A stretch of 64,000 bases of DNA from Brachycybe producta (GCA_036925085.1 JAUPFP010000020.1:4235495-4299494), one strand, 5' to 3'; shown: positions 1 through 11,294, counted from the first letter of the stretch. Program-made: numbers and translations. The notes: generated by a model from the letters alone, not told the origin.

Positions 1-278
1 AAATGAATTCAAATTAAATGTGTTTAGATGAATTATACGGAATCCAGTTAAGGACATGAACCAAATAAAAATTGACTTTATTAATTAATATTTTAAATTG
101 AAATACTAAATCAATATTTTAATGTCAATAATTTATCTGATTATATTTAAGTATTAACTCAATATTTTTCAGATTATTAACTGAATAAATTGAATTCGAC
201 ATATTGTTTGCTTGTCCTTCACAGGGCTCTGTAGAACACGTTTATTATTTAAATGCATTTAAATTATCAGGTGTGTAC
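1..278 (+). mobile_element. MITE family A, copy 1 (cut by window edge)
   Basis: AT-rich non-coding element of about 290 bp, ending in GTGTGTAC. The same sequence recurs at 4951-5604 (inverted, interrupted), 33560-33709, 47150-47440 (inverted) and 47805-48098. It has short inverted ends of the GTACACAC type and no coding capacity, so it is a non-autonomous DNA element or MITE. The left end is outside the window. No target duplication could be read. Confidence 0.7.
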
Positions 279-493
279 TAGGTATTAGGGAGTAAACTCT
301 TGGCGTACTTATGCCTTAATTTGGTAGGCATAGGTCAAAGGGCGGGCAAACGAGTGCTCGAAACAGGCAACCTGGCGAGTGTTACCAGCGCCCTCTAGTA
401 ATAATATATTTATTTTATTTGTTACGTACGGATGTACCTTCGATTTTATATATGTTGGTGTTAAACGAATTTTATCTTAAAATTTAACTGCAG

Positions 494-822
494 TTAAGGG
501 TGCTGTACACGTTGCTACTTTTGTTCGCTTTCGACCGGTTTCTTAATTCGTCGGCGAATTCGCCTGCAAAAACGTCTACAGACACGCGGCCCCTTCTAGT
601 CACTAGCATTTAAAATTTAAATTAGTGGAGTCCGGTGAACGCTCGGTAACTGGATGTGCTCACAAAATTCACTCCAAACGTTCGCGACTTCATGCTTTTT
701 AGGAGCACAATGTAAACGGTTTAATGCTAGCGACTTTATATTAGCCATAAATTCGCTATGGGTGTGCGAGAAAAGAAGCCAGCGACTAGTGTCAAAGGTA
801 GCACCGTGTACAGCACCCTATA
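494..822. mobile_element. TIR element, AGGGTGCTGTACAC ends
   Basis: The left end TAAGGGTGCTGTACACGTTG is repeated in inverted form at the right end, where CGTGTACAGCACCCT runs to about 820. About 25 bp of imperfect terminal inverted repeat enclose 330 bp without coding potential. The terminal style resembles hAT-type MITEs, but I cannot read a clear 8-bp target duplication. Internal GCGACTT words link it to the next repeat. Confidence 0.6.
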
Positions 823-829
823 GGCCTTG

Positions 830-1200
830 TCATACACGCGACTTTTTGAAAGTCTTTTTAACGACAAAAATGAAGTCAACGGTCACTGAGCTGTCGTTAT
901 GTTTTTCTTTTTCTAAAGTCTCTCTAACCTTGGCGACACAGGCGACTTTTAAAACACGTTTCGGTGACAAAATAAAGCCGAGTTGCCGCAAAATACCGAA
1001 CATTTTCTGAACACAGAAGGCGACTTTTAAAACACTTTCCAACTTCGTCTCCGGAAGGCGTGCGATCCCTGCGACCAGCGACATAGTTTTTTTTTGCACA
1101 CAGGCGACTTTAAAACAGGACGTTGGAAAGTGTTTTAAAAGTCGCCTGTGTCGCTAAGGTTGACATCTTTTCATAGAAAATACATTGCGACGACAGCTCA
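830..1200. repeat. GGCGACTTTT-type dispersed repeat, copy 1
   Basis: Diverged segments built around GGCGACTTTTAAAACAC in both orientations, including an inverted pair at about 1100-1150. The same vocabulary, including the word CATAGAAAATACAT, occurs at 56915-57290. It is a decayed palindromic or TIR element family; open frames across it are fortuitous. Exact ends are not clear. Confidence 0.55.
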
Positions 1201-1240
1201 GCAAACTTCAACTTTTTTTTGTCGTCGAAAAGTCTGTTTA

Positions 1241-1562
1241 TTTAAATATACCAAACTTCATTGCACGTGAAACTGCCTTAAATTCATTACATTTTCTGAA
1301 TGGCAGGCACCACACTTAATTATAAGAAACGTTTTTTTTAAAGTGTCTACTGACTTCATTAAAAGCGTTTTATTTAAACGACGTCAAACTATGACAGGCA
1401 CATTTTCTAATCAAGCCTGACTTTATTAAAGGCCACTTTTTTTAGAAGAAAAAATGCTAAATTTCATTGTAGAAATTTAGAAAAAAAAAACTGCCTAAGT
1501 TCATTACAAGCAACTTTTTTAAGGCGCCAAATTTGATTACTAGCAACTTTAAGGTATTAGGC
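1241..1562. other. No feature seen
   Basis: AT-rich sequence with A and T runs. No splice-bounded open frame, repeat partner or inverted ends were noticed. Confidence 0.5.
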
Positions 1563-2074
1563 CAAGTGCAAATTAGGCAACAATGCAAGCTTGCAACCAG
1601 CAATAGTCTTCAGCAACTGTTGCTGGTGACACTACACTAGCGCCACCACTATATTTGCAGGCACCATATTGGTAGTTGGCAACAGTAGTAAGTGGATGTT
1701 GAATTTGCTCAGTATGGTGAGCAGTGGGGACAAGCAACCACTGTGTACGAGCAACCACTTTCTTGTCACGTGACCATGATTTAGTTTCTGGTTGCTCACT
1801 TATCAGGTTCCCTAATTTGTGCATAGCTTTAGTTCAGGTGCAAATTAGGCAACAATGCAAGCTTGCAACCAGCAACAGTCTCCAGCAACTGTTGCCGGTG
1901 ACATTACACTAGTGCCACCACCACCATTGCATTTTGCAGGCACCGAATTAGTAGTTAGGTAGAGGTGGGAGGAGAAGAAATAGAGGAAACAAGCAACTGT
2001 TGTGTGCCAGGCTGCCAGCAACCACTTTCTTGTCACGTGATCATAATTTGGTTGCTAGTTGCTCGCTCATTTGG
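1563..2074. repeat. Tandem duplication, about 273 bp x 2
   Basis: The words GTGCAAATTAGGCAACAATG (from 1566) and AACCACTTTCTTGTCACGTGA occur twice at a spacing of about 273 bp. The two copies differ by substitutions and small indels, for example CACCACTATATTTGC versus CACCACCACCATTGC, so the duplication is not recent. CAACTGTTGC-like palindromes occur inside each copy. Open frames here are non-coding by appearance. Confidence 0.75.
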
Positions 2075-2178
2075 TTACAACTCAGCTTTCAGTCACTTTA
2101 AAATCATAGGCAACCGTTTTTTTTTTGTTTGTTTGTTTGGCAAACGAACTTTCAGAAAAGTATTGTCTGTGCTTAATA

Positions 2179-2488
2179 GGGCTCGGATTTTTATGCAATA
2201 TCAATCAAATGTTTCTCAATCTTTGGCCCAAGTGCCAATTGTGAAGTAATTACAATTCAATTTAGATCAATCAACAATTATAGATTTTTTTCTGAATGAA
2301 AAACACTGGTTAGAAGCTAGAAATCTAGTTGACAACTGATTGTAACCAGACATCTAGCCTCTAACCAGCCTTTTTTTATTAAAAAAAGCATAATTGCAGT
2401 TTCTTTAATGATGATGATTACTTCATAATTGGCACTAGGGCCACACATTGAGAAACATTTGCCTGACAGTGTATAAAAATTCGAGTCC
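2179..2488. mobile_element. TA-flanked palindromic MITE family F, copy 1
   Basis: Starts TA-GGGCTCGGATTTTTATGC and ends in the diverged inverse (TATAAAAATTCGAGTCC). The two halves are largely complementary, so the element can fold into one long hairpin. Copies are at 8033-8344 and 61054-61758. TA next to the ends and the TIR pattern fit the Tc1/mariner superfamily (family knowledge); there is no transposase. The right end has lost the perfect match. Confidence 0.75.
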
Positions 2489-2645
2489 TGGTAATTAAAG
2501 CGCTTGAAAAGGTTACTTTACATAAAAAAAAAATTGCTTGTAAAACTGTGCTTTGAAAAGTTGTATAGGTACAAATGAACAGTTTTTACAAAGTGCCAAC
2601 AAAATGTTGACTGGTCACACCCATTTTAATTGTCTTTTGTCCAGA

Positions 2646-2692
<47 letters not shown>

Positions 2693-3690
2693 AAAAAATA
2701 TCTAAGAACTAGAAAAAGTGGGTGGAGGAAGCTTACTGGTAATTTCGCTTAGTAATTGTGTCTTGTCTGATTCAGTAGTTGCTAGACTTTTTACCACCCA
2801 AAAAAAAAAATCGTAGCAACTAAGCTTTTTGTATGTGATTTATGGTGATCAAGTGCACAGATTGTGGTTAATAACGGCTACAAGGAGAGAAAATGTAGTC
2901 GAAATGGAAAGCAGAGAGAAGAAAAAAAAATTATCCAAGAGATTTTTCCAACTCTTCCTTTTCTTCTCCTTTTTTTTCTTATCTTTGGAACTTCATTCAC
3001 TTTTTCCTCATTAATCACACCTTAAGAAGAAGCTTCCATTACTCTTTTATACTCTTTCCGTATACTTGCCACTTGCACACTTACTTGATAATAAATAATT
3101 TTTCTTTTTTAGTTAATCCCATTTTTTTTGTTTTACTCAATTTTTTCGTTTTTCTGAAAATTTTCATCACATAATTTCCTTGACTTTGTTCTCTCTTTTT
3201 TTTTTTTTTTGCATAATTTATTTTGTCTGTAAAGTTGCATAACTGACATGAAATTGAGTCAAGTTTTATCTTAATTTGTATGCTAAATATTGGAGCTTTA
3301 GGCTTATGGCAAGGGTCCCACATGCTTGAAAAGCAAGAAAATAAGAGATAAAAATAAGACAATAAGAGTTTGTTTTTAAATTTCTGCCTTCTGTCGCTTT
3401 CAAGGGTTGTCACAGATGACAACAGAAAAATGCTTCAGGGATATTCTTAACAGTATACATGTAGAAGAGAGGAGAATGTATAAATGCTGCCACACATGTT
3501 CCCGTTTGCTATGCAGTACATGAGGGACCCAGGAGCACATTTGCAAGTAGTGCTGCTAATGAGGAGGACTCAGGATAGTACAGGGGAAACTGACTAAATA
3601 CAATTGTTTGGACTAGGATTGCATACGGTGTATACTAGTTTGCAACATGCAGTGCAGAGGACACTACTGTAGATGTCCTACATAGACCTG
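2489..3690. other. AT-rich non-coding stretch
   Basis: Holds the GA microsatellite noted separately, several A and T runs, and no exon or element that I can delimit. Short open frames with poly-Lys or poly-Phe composition come from A/T runs. Confidence 0.5.
2651..2688. repeat. (GA)n microsatellite
   Basis: About 19 uninterrupted GA units followed by impure GAAAG sequence. Confidence 0.95.
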
Positions 3691-3771
3691 TGCGCCGTAG
3701 CATATTGATCGGCGGCGGCGGGCGAGGGTAAATACGAGCAGCGGCGGCGGCGACTACCGGCGTCTGGAATT
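3691..3771. repeat. GC-rich patch with two CGG runs
   Basis: A local GC-rich island in AT-rich surroundings with GGCGGCGGCGGGCGAGG and GCGGCGGCGGCGAC, directly followed by ATATATCGATATATCGATG. CpG density is well above the neighbours. No gene start can be tied to it. It may be a small CpG island or an impure CGG microsatellite. Confidence 0.5.
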
Positions 3772-3949
3772 GAACATATCGAACATATATATCGATATAT
3801 CGATGTGAACATTAGTTGAGAGATAGGTGTGATATCACCCTGTTTCTCGGCTGGGACCTGACATTCATACTAACATGTGACTTATTTGGGAACACTTCTT
3901 TAGAGACAACCTGAGTGCCAGCCTGGCTACTTTTTTTTTGGCTGTCGTC

Positions 3950-4022
3950 TGATCAGAACCGGTTCCCAAAAAATCTCTAACCGTGTATAAACGGTTCGAT
4001 TCTACCCGTTGCCACCTCTAAT
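3950..4022. mobile_element. Fragment of the TTAGAGGTGGCAA-end MITE
   Basis: Shares CGGTTCGATTCTACC and TTGCCACCTCTAA with the complete copy at 10064-10211. Only the right half is recognisable. Confidence 0.5.
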
Positions 4023-4950
4023 TTTGACTGGTTCCGAAACAATTCGCATGCGCTCGCTCACTCATTATTCGCTGCATTCGCGCGCATTATTTTGGCTGCT
4101 GTTTTCCGACTGACAAATTCTGATGGCAAGTCCCAACCTAATGTGCGGACAAAACTCGTTTAAAGGGTTCCGATTCCGATTTTCACGTTCTGATCCAATG
4201 TAGTATGTGGCACACTTATTGCTATAAAGGACCTCATATGAATCTACAGGATGCCTTTTTTTGTTGCAAGAAACTGTAAGGTTCGCAGGAATATTTCACT
4301 TATTTCTTTGTTTCACGGAATCTTGCAAAAGAAAAATAGCCAGTGTGCTCGCCACTTTCGGCAAACATAACAAGCACATCTTTGAAAGTAAATGAATATT
4401 CATAACTCGAAGCCTATTCTTCATAGAATACATATATATTTATATGCACATCGCATACAAAATCACCAATCTGTATGTTTAAAAAAGGGGGAAAGACTTG
4501 CTTATAGTAGAAATCTTTTCAACCTGAACACACAAACAAAGACACAATCTGTTTCATTTGAAATGTTAATTTGCAAAAAAAAAAAGCTTATTAATTTTAG
4601 CAAATTAATTAACCATTTTTAAAAGCTTACTTGCATATGTAAACACATTAATTAAGCGTCTATGGTGTGAGCAATTAACATCAATATTCATCAAGTGACT
4701 TAATGGGCATTAACATATGGAGGGTCTAAATTGGGTCTGGGGAAGAGGCTTATTTGTATTATGTCGATATTATATTGGACATGGGGGGGGGGAAAGTCTG
4801 TACCCAGTGTTGCAACGCATCTTTAAAGTTGCGTGCGCACACACACACACCAGAAACAAACACTTGATTATTTTGTCTTTCAGGTGCAAAATGAAGAGAA
4901 ACTTGAAAGTGTTTTAGAAACTAGAAGGGTAGATGAATCACTTTTACCTA
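4023..4950. other. No gene or delimited element seen
   Basis: AT-rich. Contains a short poly-G run (about 4783-4792) and a short CA run (about 4840). No exon-like open frame with splice signals. Confidence 0.45.
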
Positions 4951-5604
4951 GTACACACCTGATAATTTAAATGCATTTAAATAATAAACGTGTTCTACAG
5001 AGCTCTGTGAAGGACAAACAAACAATATTGTCTAATTCAATTTATTCAGTTAATAATTATATATATAATATTCCAGGTGTGTGTGTGTGTGTGGAGTAAC
5101 TGTACAAAACCATTGAAGCACGTCGGAATTTATATAAATTTAAATAAATGAAGAAATGAACAGCTTTTTTTTTTCTCAAGGTCAACTATATGTTGCACCC
5201 TTCTCATCCAAGAACCCCATGATATTAAATTGGAGAGGGGAAAAGGTTGGATGTGTAGAAGGGGAGACAGAGAGAGAGAGAGAGAGAAACGTGGAGGGGG
5301 AAAAAGTGGAAGGGGGTGACTAAAATTGAAATGAAAGGAGTAAAAAAGGAACAAACGACGCGCATGCGCACAATTGCCTGTGAATTTTGCTCCCGTCATT
5401 TATGACGGGTTACCCCACTAGTCTGAAAATATTGAGTTAATACTTAAATATAATTATATAAACTATTGACAAAATATTGATTTAGTATTTCAATTTTAAA
5501 AAATAATAATGATGTCAATTTTTATTTGGTTGATGTCCTTAAGTGGATTCCGTATAATTCACCTAAACACATTTAATTTGAATTCATTTAACTCATGTGT
5601 GTAC
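4951..5604 (-). mobile_element. MITE A, copy 2, split by a Helitron
   Basis: Left part 4951-5057 and right part 5422-5604 together make one inverted copy of family A. The join, read against the intact copy at 47150-47440 (GTTAATAATCTGAA), shows the Helitron at 5058-5421 entered this element. A must therefore predate that Helitron insertion. Confidence 0.8.
5058..5421 (+). mobile_element. Non-autonomous Helitron H1
   Basis: The 3' end is diagnostic: hairpin CCCGTCATTTATGACGGG at 5392-5409, then TTACCCCA and CTAG at 5418-5421, followed by host T. This is the hairpin-plus-CTRR end of Helitrons (rolling-circle DNA transposons). The body contains the helicase-derived stretch AAGCACGTCGGAATTTA and an AG-rich tract. 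The 5' end is read from the split MITE A; it starts TATATATATAAT rather than the canonical TC, so it may be degenerate or of Helentron type. ACAATTGCCTGTGAATTTTG before the hairpin is the stub of a palindromic MITE that is complete in copies H5 and H7. Confidence 0.85.
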
Positions 5605-5726
5605 AAAAAGTAAAATTCTTGGCCAAAGTTATGAATATAATTAGTTAATCTTAAAATAAAGGTCAAAAGTGTGTATTGTAGAAAAAGACAAACAATATAA
5701 CTATGCTTCAATGCATTTAAATTAAG

Positions 5727-5806
5727 AGTTGGGACAAATCTTAAATTTTCTCGAATACGAATCCTGCAAGGTTCTCTAATCTCCCGAATCGTGAATTCTT
5801 CATATA
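5727..5806 (-). mobile_element. Fragment of the TTCGAATCC-rich element K
   Basis: GGGACAAATCTTAAATTTTC followed by CTCGAATACGAATCC is the inverse of the right end of the element at 13445-13864. Only this end is present. Confidence 0.55.
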
Positions 5807-5824
5807 TAAGCTATCATTTACTAG

Positions 5825-5950
5825 TTATTGCCCTCCTATGACGCCATTTTGTATTACTTTAGTAGGCCTAGTTATTGTGTAGTAGTTGTAATTATTAGTG
5901 AAATCTACATGTTGCATCAGTTTCTATATGGTATTCAATATTATTAGACC
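5825..5950 (+). repeat. Dispersed repeat M, copy 1
   Basis: GACGCCATTTTGTATTACTT, GTAGTTGTA and TTCAATATTAT-AGACCA are shared in the same order with 21180-21300. The Helitron H2 starts right after the shared AGACCA. Nature unknown. Confidence 0.55.
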
Positions 5951-5951
5951 A

Positions 5952-6168
5952 CTAGTGGGGTAACCCGTCATAAATGACGTGGGTAACCCGTCATGTATGA
6001 CGGGACATTCTAGTTTAACTATTTTATTCAAATACTGAAGGTCACTCAATGAAGGACGTTTCCTTCTCCCCTCTCCCCCACCGCCTTCATATGTGTTTGC
6101 TTAAAGGTTTTTGTCCTTGTTCGTACAGTGTTGCACATCGCCAGGCAGACTTGGCTTAATATATATAA
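5952..6168 (-). mobile_element. Non-autonomous Helitron H2 with a doubled 3' hairpin
   Basis: Read on the minus strand it ends in CTAG (5952-5955) preceded by two hairpins in a row: one around 5963-5981 (one mismatch) and CCCGTCATGTATGACGGG at about 5987-6004. Its 5' part (about 6100-6160) matches other copies, with CTGTACGAACAAGGACAAAAAC-like sequence and TTAAGCC. The doubled end suggests one Helitron end inserted into, or copied beside, another. Confidence 0.7.
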
Positions 6169-6216
6169 ATAGTGGGGTAACCCGTTATAAACGACGGGAG
6201 CGAAATTCACAGGCAA
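6169..6216 (-). mobile_element. Helitron 3' end fragment H3
   Basis: Minus strand: hairpin CCCGTCGTTTATAACGGG, TTACCCCA and a mutated CTAT in place of CTAG. It lies against the 5' end of H2, so H2 and H3 form a direct head-to-tail pair on this strand. The rest is truncated after the GCCTGTGAATTTC word. Confidence 0.65.
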
Positions 6217-7449
6217 TTGTGTCAAAAAGGACCCGTTCCCGTTCAATTGATGCCGCGCTGGCAGGGCTGCAGCTTAGTTGTCAGAAAAAAAAGCAGCAAA
6301 AGTTCGGTGGAAGTACCTTTGACTTTTCCTGGCTTTCTGGTTCATTATTTTTCGCCATTTTTCCATCGTTATTTTTCATTCACAAAAAAAACATAAGAAA
6401 TCAAAACCAAAAAAAACCCAAAACCCGGTTTTTAAAAAAACTCGGATTTTTGCCTACCCTGCTGCAGAAAGGAGAGAAAACAGACAGACAGACACAAAGA
6501 AAAGATTTTTTTTTGGGGGGGGGGGGGGGAGTGCACATATGCAAAAAAAAACAAACAAACAAAAAAAAAAACACAGATAAGATTACACAAAAATCAGAGA
6601 ACACAAATACCAGAATAAGTTTATTTAAGAAAAAGCCCTACAAAAGTTGGAAAAGTTTGCTAGAAAAGACAGACACTGAAGGAAATCCTCTCATAGTACC
6701 ATAAAATCTACTTCATAAATAAAAATATAGCTAAATGACGCAGAATAAGGTCCTAAAAAAAGAAGAAGAGCTCCCTACCAATTCCTAATGTATAACACAT
6801 ATGAGAGCCCGTCAAATGCAGCCGTTTTTTTGATGGGGCCATCCATTGCAGCCGTGACTCAAGAGGTTGCGGATGTTATGAACACTAAAAATCTCCTTAT
6901 TTTTTTCTCTGTGTTTCTATGGATATTATATTATAATATATATATATGGAGTGCAGAAATATGACCAATATTTTATTAGATTATATCGAAGTGATTTTCA
7001 TTCACTTAATAGTCTTTTCAGTCATCCTCTTTATATAGGCCTACATATTTGTAGGCCTTGACAAGTTTAGCTTTTCTATTGTTTAGCTTTTGTATGGTCT
7101 GGTTGTTGTTTATTTTTAGCTAATTAATTTGAAGTTCTCTCAGGCCAATATGTCATATGCAGAAATGAAATTATTTGGATAAAAGTCAGGTTATTTATTT
7201 CTAAAAGAGGAATAAATACTTAAGTTCACAAGAAGGAAAAACAAACAAACAGAATTTATCTAATTTGAATAATTTTTATTCTTATTCTTATTTGAATTTG
7301 AAGAAAAAAAATACTCTTATAAGTATTGGACAAGTAGGTATGTGACAGAGGGACAAAAGTCCAATTTCAGCGTGCGAAATTCATTTGTCAAAACTCAAAT
7401 ATGTAAAATACACCCAATAGGGGAAAGTTATCAACATGAAGATTATCTC
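6217..7449. other. Low-complexity, no gene seen
   Basis: A-rich sequence with a poly-G run at about 6516-6529, many A runs and short open frames made of Lys/Asn or Phe. A word at about 7340-7360 (GTGACAGAGGGACAAAAGTCC region) resembles the tail region of the reverse transcriptase remnants at 28741 and 63011, so a retroelement tail may be present. Confidence 0.45.
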
Positions 7450-7872
7450 TTATGGCGCATTCACACTAGGCTGGTTTCCCAACTGCTGGTTGCTGCTGGC
7501 TGGTTGTAGCCCTCTAGCAGCATAGTGTGAACTGCTACCAGCAGTTGCTTTCTCCAGCAGGCTAGTGATTTTAACAGCGGCTAGTTTAGTTGAACATGTC
7601 CAACTTTAGCAGCTACCAGCTGGTCATATGACTCCCTTCCTGCCACTACCAGCCAGTGTCGCTGGTAGTCACTACCAGGTAGTGGCACTAGTGGGTAGTT
7701 GAAACTCCACTGCTTGGGTTGGTTGTTGTTAGAGTTTGTGTTTTTGCAAGACAGTGATTAGATGACTTGCACTGCACGAGTGTGAATCCAAAATAGCTTC
7801 TGCTTGCTGTTGCTGCTAATAGCCAGCAGCAACCAGCGGCTTGTAAACCAGCCTAGTGTGAATGCGCCATAA
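7450..7872. mobile_element. MITE family E, copy 1
   Basis: TTATGGCGCATTCACACTAG at the left and its inverse CTAGTGTGAATGCGCCATAA at the right: about 29 bp of terminal inverted repeat around 420 bp rich in CAGC/GCTG words. Other copies are at 53820-54206 and 57980-58394. There is no coding capacity. It lies inside the long foldback region that follows, apparently inserted into its left arm. Confidence 0.85.
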
Positions 7873-8845
7873 GGCTTCAGGTTTTTGCCTTCGCCAGAGC
7901 ATGAAGCTAGCTTTGAAAAGCTTAGCTACTCAGTGCACCAATCATGACATGTAGATACGCAAATGGGGTGAACAATTCACACCTTTTTTGCTTCCAGAAG
8001 GGAAAGGGTTCTATTGTTTTGTATAATCTGTAGGGCTCGGATTTTTATGCAATATCCAGCAAGTGTTTCCCAATTTGTGGCTCAAGTGCCAATTATTGTG
8101 AAGTAATCATCATCATTAGAATAAATGCAATTATGCTTTTTTTTTTCTCTAATCAAGGCTGGTTAGAGGCTAAAATGTCTGCTTAATATCAGTTGTCAAC
8201 TACAGTTCTAGCCTCTAATCAGTGTTTTTGATTAAAAAAAACCATAATTGTTGGTTGATCTAAATTGAGATGGTTACTTCACAATTGGCACTTGGGCCAC
8301 AGATTGAGAAACAGTTGCTTGATATTGCATAAAAATCCGAGCCCTAATTTATTAATCTGTTTTATAGGGTAGAAAGGTTAGAAAATATTGTGAAGTTTGC
8401 AAGACCACATGTTTCTATGAACAAGCTAAGCTTTGGTGAGCTAATTTTTAGGTGCTTCAAAGCTTGCGAATCTTAACAAAGTTTGTAGTATAAACCTACC
8501 TTTAAGTGATTGAGTGCTACCCTTCGGGTAGGTGTATATTCCAAACTTTGCTAATATATGCAAGCTTTGAAGCTCCTAAAAATTAGCTCACCAAAGCTTA
8601 GCTTGTTCATAGAAACATGTGGTATTGCAAGGTTTACGATATTTTCTAACCTTTATACCCAAATATAAAACAGACACATAAAACAATAGAAACCTTACCC
8701 TTCTGGAAAAAAAAAAAAGGTGTGACTTGTTCACCCCTTTTGTGCATCCTTTTTTTATTGGTGCTTTGAACTGCTAGGCTTTAAAAAGATGAACAATTTC
8801 AAAGATAGCTTCATGCTCTGGCGAAGGCAAAAGCGTGGAGCTCTG
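7873..8845. mobile_element. Long foldback element L, with nested MITE F
   Basis: The left arm (TTGCCTTCGCCAGAGCATGAAG at 7886 onward) and the right arm (ending TTCATGCTCTGGCGAAGGCA at about 8834) are inverted copies, with a centre near 8520 marked by ACCCTTCGGGT. Shared inner words include GAGCTAATTTTTAGG and its inverse. The left arm is lengthened by the complete MITE F at 8033-8344, absent from the right arm, so F is younger. A further fragment of the family is at 27143-27232. Confidence 0.75.
8033..8344. mobile_element. TA-flanked palindromic MITE F, copy 2
   Basis: GGGCTCGGATTTTTATGC at the left and GCATAAAAATCCGAGCCC at the right are exact inverses, with TA at 8031-8032 and 8345-8346. 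The halves are complementary over most of the length. The best preserved copy of the family here, and consistent with TA target duplication by a Tc1/mariner-type transposase acting in trans. Confidence 0.9.
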
Positions 8846-9005
8846 ACGTCATTTTTGAAGCTTCGCAGGCTGCTTTGCTGCTTAGCAAGGGAGTATAAAC
8901 CAACCCTTCTAGTTTCTAAAACACTTTTGAGTTTATCTTAATTTTTGCTTCTGAAAGACTGGAATAATCGAAAATCAGCTGTTCATAACCCATCTGAACA
9001 TAATT

Positions 9006-9045
9006 AAAGGAAAAATACGAAATAATTTTTTCGTATTTTTCCTTT
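9006..9045. repeat. Perfect 17-bp hairpin
   Basis: AAAGGAAAAATACGAAA and its exact inverse are separated by a short T-rich loop. It may be a decayed MITE core or a transcriptional hairpin. No partner copy seen. Confidence 0.7.
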
Positions 9046-9108
9046 AAAGGAAATATGAGGAATTTCACTTTAAATAATAAAAAAAATTCACATAATAAAA
9101 ATTAGATT

Positions 9109-9183
9109 TTTTTAAAAAAATCAATAAACAATTACAATAATCTTAAAAAACTGATTTAAATCAAACTGATTTAAATCATAGCC
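9109..9183 (-). mobile_element. End fragment of the GGTGGC hAT-like family
   Basis: TTTAAAAAAATCAATAAAC and two GATTTAAATCA words followed by GCCACCAT match the right end of the element at 45031-45787. Only the terminal part remains. Confidence 0.45.
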
Positions 9184-10063
9184 ACCATCTTGACGCAAGG
9201 AAATCAGAAACTTGAAAATAAAAAAATGACATGTAATTTCCTCTTCTGTTTCGCTCTATAGATCCCTTATGAAAAACGCATGAGTTATAGTTAAGACTAT
9301 GAATTATTCCAAACAGTTTATTTAGTTTGAAGTCAAAAGACAAGAAGGGGAAAGTGTAGAAATAAAAAAAGCAAACAAACAGCATCAAAACGGAAAGACA
9401 ATGGAAGCAATGAAAGAGAAAAAATAAGATGAAATATTCATTGCAATGCTGAACAAGTCCATATGCAAATAAATAACAAGATGTTGATAATGTTTTGAAT
9501 CCATTATAATATGATTGCATAAGCACAAACCAAAAGTAAACAAGATTTAAAGTTTTAAAAAATTTAAAAACGCAAAATAAAATGTATTAGAAAATACAAG
9601 GTGTTCATAAAAAAAAGGTTTTCAATTAAAACTAAGATAAATTTAGAAATGTAAAGCAATTCCCATGTTAGAAAAAAAAAAACTGCCAAAAGTAAGGTAA
9701 GAATCAGCTCTTGCTTATGAAGCTAGAAGGAAGACATCTTGTTTAAAATGTCTTTCATTTTTTAGTATGTCCATTGAACCCTAATGTAACTGAAGCACTA
9801 AGTAAAGTATGTGCCATCTATTGGCCACGCTCAGTTTTGGGTTTGAAATGCTCCCCATAGATTACCTCTGTGATCACTCTTGTCTATGGGAATAAAATAG
9901 TGAGCATTTGTTTCTGAGCTTAAGCTAAGAGTAAAAATGCTATTCCTCCTGTGCATATTGATTGGAGCATGACAGACATTTTGTTGCTTTTTAGAGCATC
10001 AGAGTCAAAAAGATTGGGGGGGGGGGGATGGAAACCTGCAGATTTTGAATGGATGTGATGTGG
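9184..10063. other. No gene or element recognised
   Basis: AT-rich, with a poly-G run near 10016-10027. Phe-rich open frames on the minus strand are low-complexity. Confidence 0.45.
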
Positions 10064-10211
10064 TTAGAGATGACAACGATTTCGGAACCGCGTGAACCGG
10101 TTTACCAATTACTGGAGCTGATAGAATCGGTTTGCCAGTATATTTCGAACTGATAAAAACTGGTTTCGAACCGAGTAGATTCAGTTCGGTTCTACTATTT
10201 GCCACCTCTAA
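10064..10211. mobile_element. Short MITE, TTAGAGGTGGCAA ends
   Basis: TTAGAGATGACAACG at the left and TTTGCCACCTCTAA at the right form imperfect inverted ends around 148 bp containing repeated AACCGGTTT-like words. A half copy is at 3950-4022. No target duplication could be read. Confidence 0.6.
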
Positions 10212-11238
10212 CAAATGTGCTGTGCAAATCTGCTAATGCATATTGGGAACCGATTTAACCCTTTCGTCAAGATTGATGAACTGATCAGAATAGGTCATTA
10301 TAGGTTGCCTTTTTCCTATTGGTGTTGTGGATATGACTACCTTGTGTAGTGTTTTTAAAAAATTGTTTGCTCAAGTTTTGAACCATTTTTTAACTTCAAG
10401 ATTGAAAATTTACTTTGACTGTTGTATTCCACTTTTAGATACCCAGTCTTTTATTGTTTTATAATCAAGAACCTTTGTTTGATTATATTTATTGCCAAAA
10501 TGGACTCAACTTGCTTTTTTTGAACGGGAAATATTTTGAGAACGGAAAAAGTTGAGCTTTGTTCAACTCATTTTTAATGAATTTTCCGTTCACTTTTTAT
10601 GGAAAGTTTTCACATTTAAATGTTCTGTTGTGATATATTCTTCCGCGCGTGTGTTTTCCAGACTTAAGGGAAAAATCACACAACGTTGAATAAAAAAATC
10701 CCACTGAATTTCACTTTGTAAGGCATTTAACAGAAGCGCCATATATTTTTCAGGGCAAAGGTGCACAGAATTTTATAAAACACGATTATTTCTTTTTATA
10801 ACATTTAATGTATTTAGGTTCCAACGATGATAAACAGAACCAAAAAGAGCCATTTTTATTACAAATAATAAAAATAAAAATAAAAAAACATAGAATTTTC
10901 TATTTTTAATTTTTTTTTTGGGGGGGGGGCCTTTTTTTCATGCATGTGGGATCCATGCCCCTTAATGTGTTCAATTCCTATTGTAAGTATATCTAGTCTC
11001 TGTTAACAGGAATGAGTGATAGGTTTCTGTCTTTTCCTTTTTTTTTTTTTCTTCTTCTGAACTTATTCAAAGAGACACCAAAATCTTTTAGTATCAAGAC
11101 TGAAAATCAGTTAAAGAAAGAGATGTCATCGTCTCGTTTCTAACTTGCATTTAAGATAGAAAGAGAGAAAGAAACACCCATTTTTCTACTTTGGTCTCAA
11201 AGGAGACACAGAACTGTGAAAATGTCTTTTCTCTCTCT

Positions 11239-11294
<56 letters not shown>

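Noticed and set aside
3691-3771. Gene promoter at the CGG-rich patch
   Set aside because: No exon or donor follows within reach on either strand; listed only as a GC-rich patch.
3985-4020. tRNA B-box-like GGTTCGATTC
   Set aside because: No cloverleaf partner sequence or A box at the right distance; it belongs to a MITE fragment.
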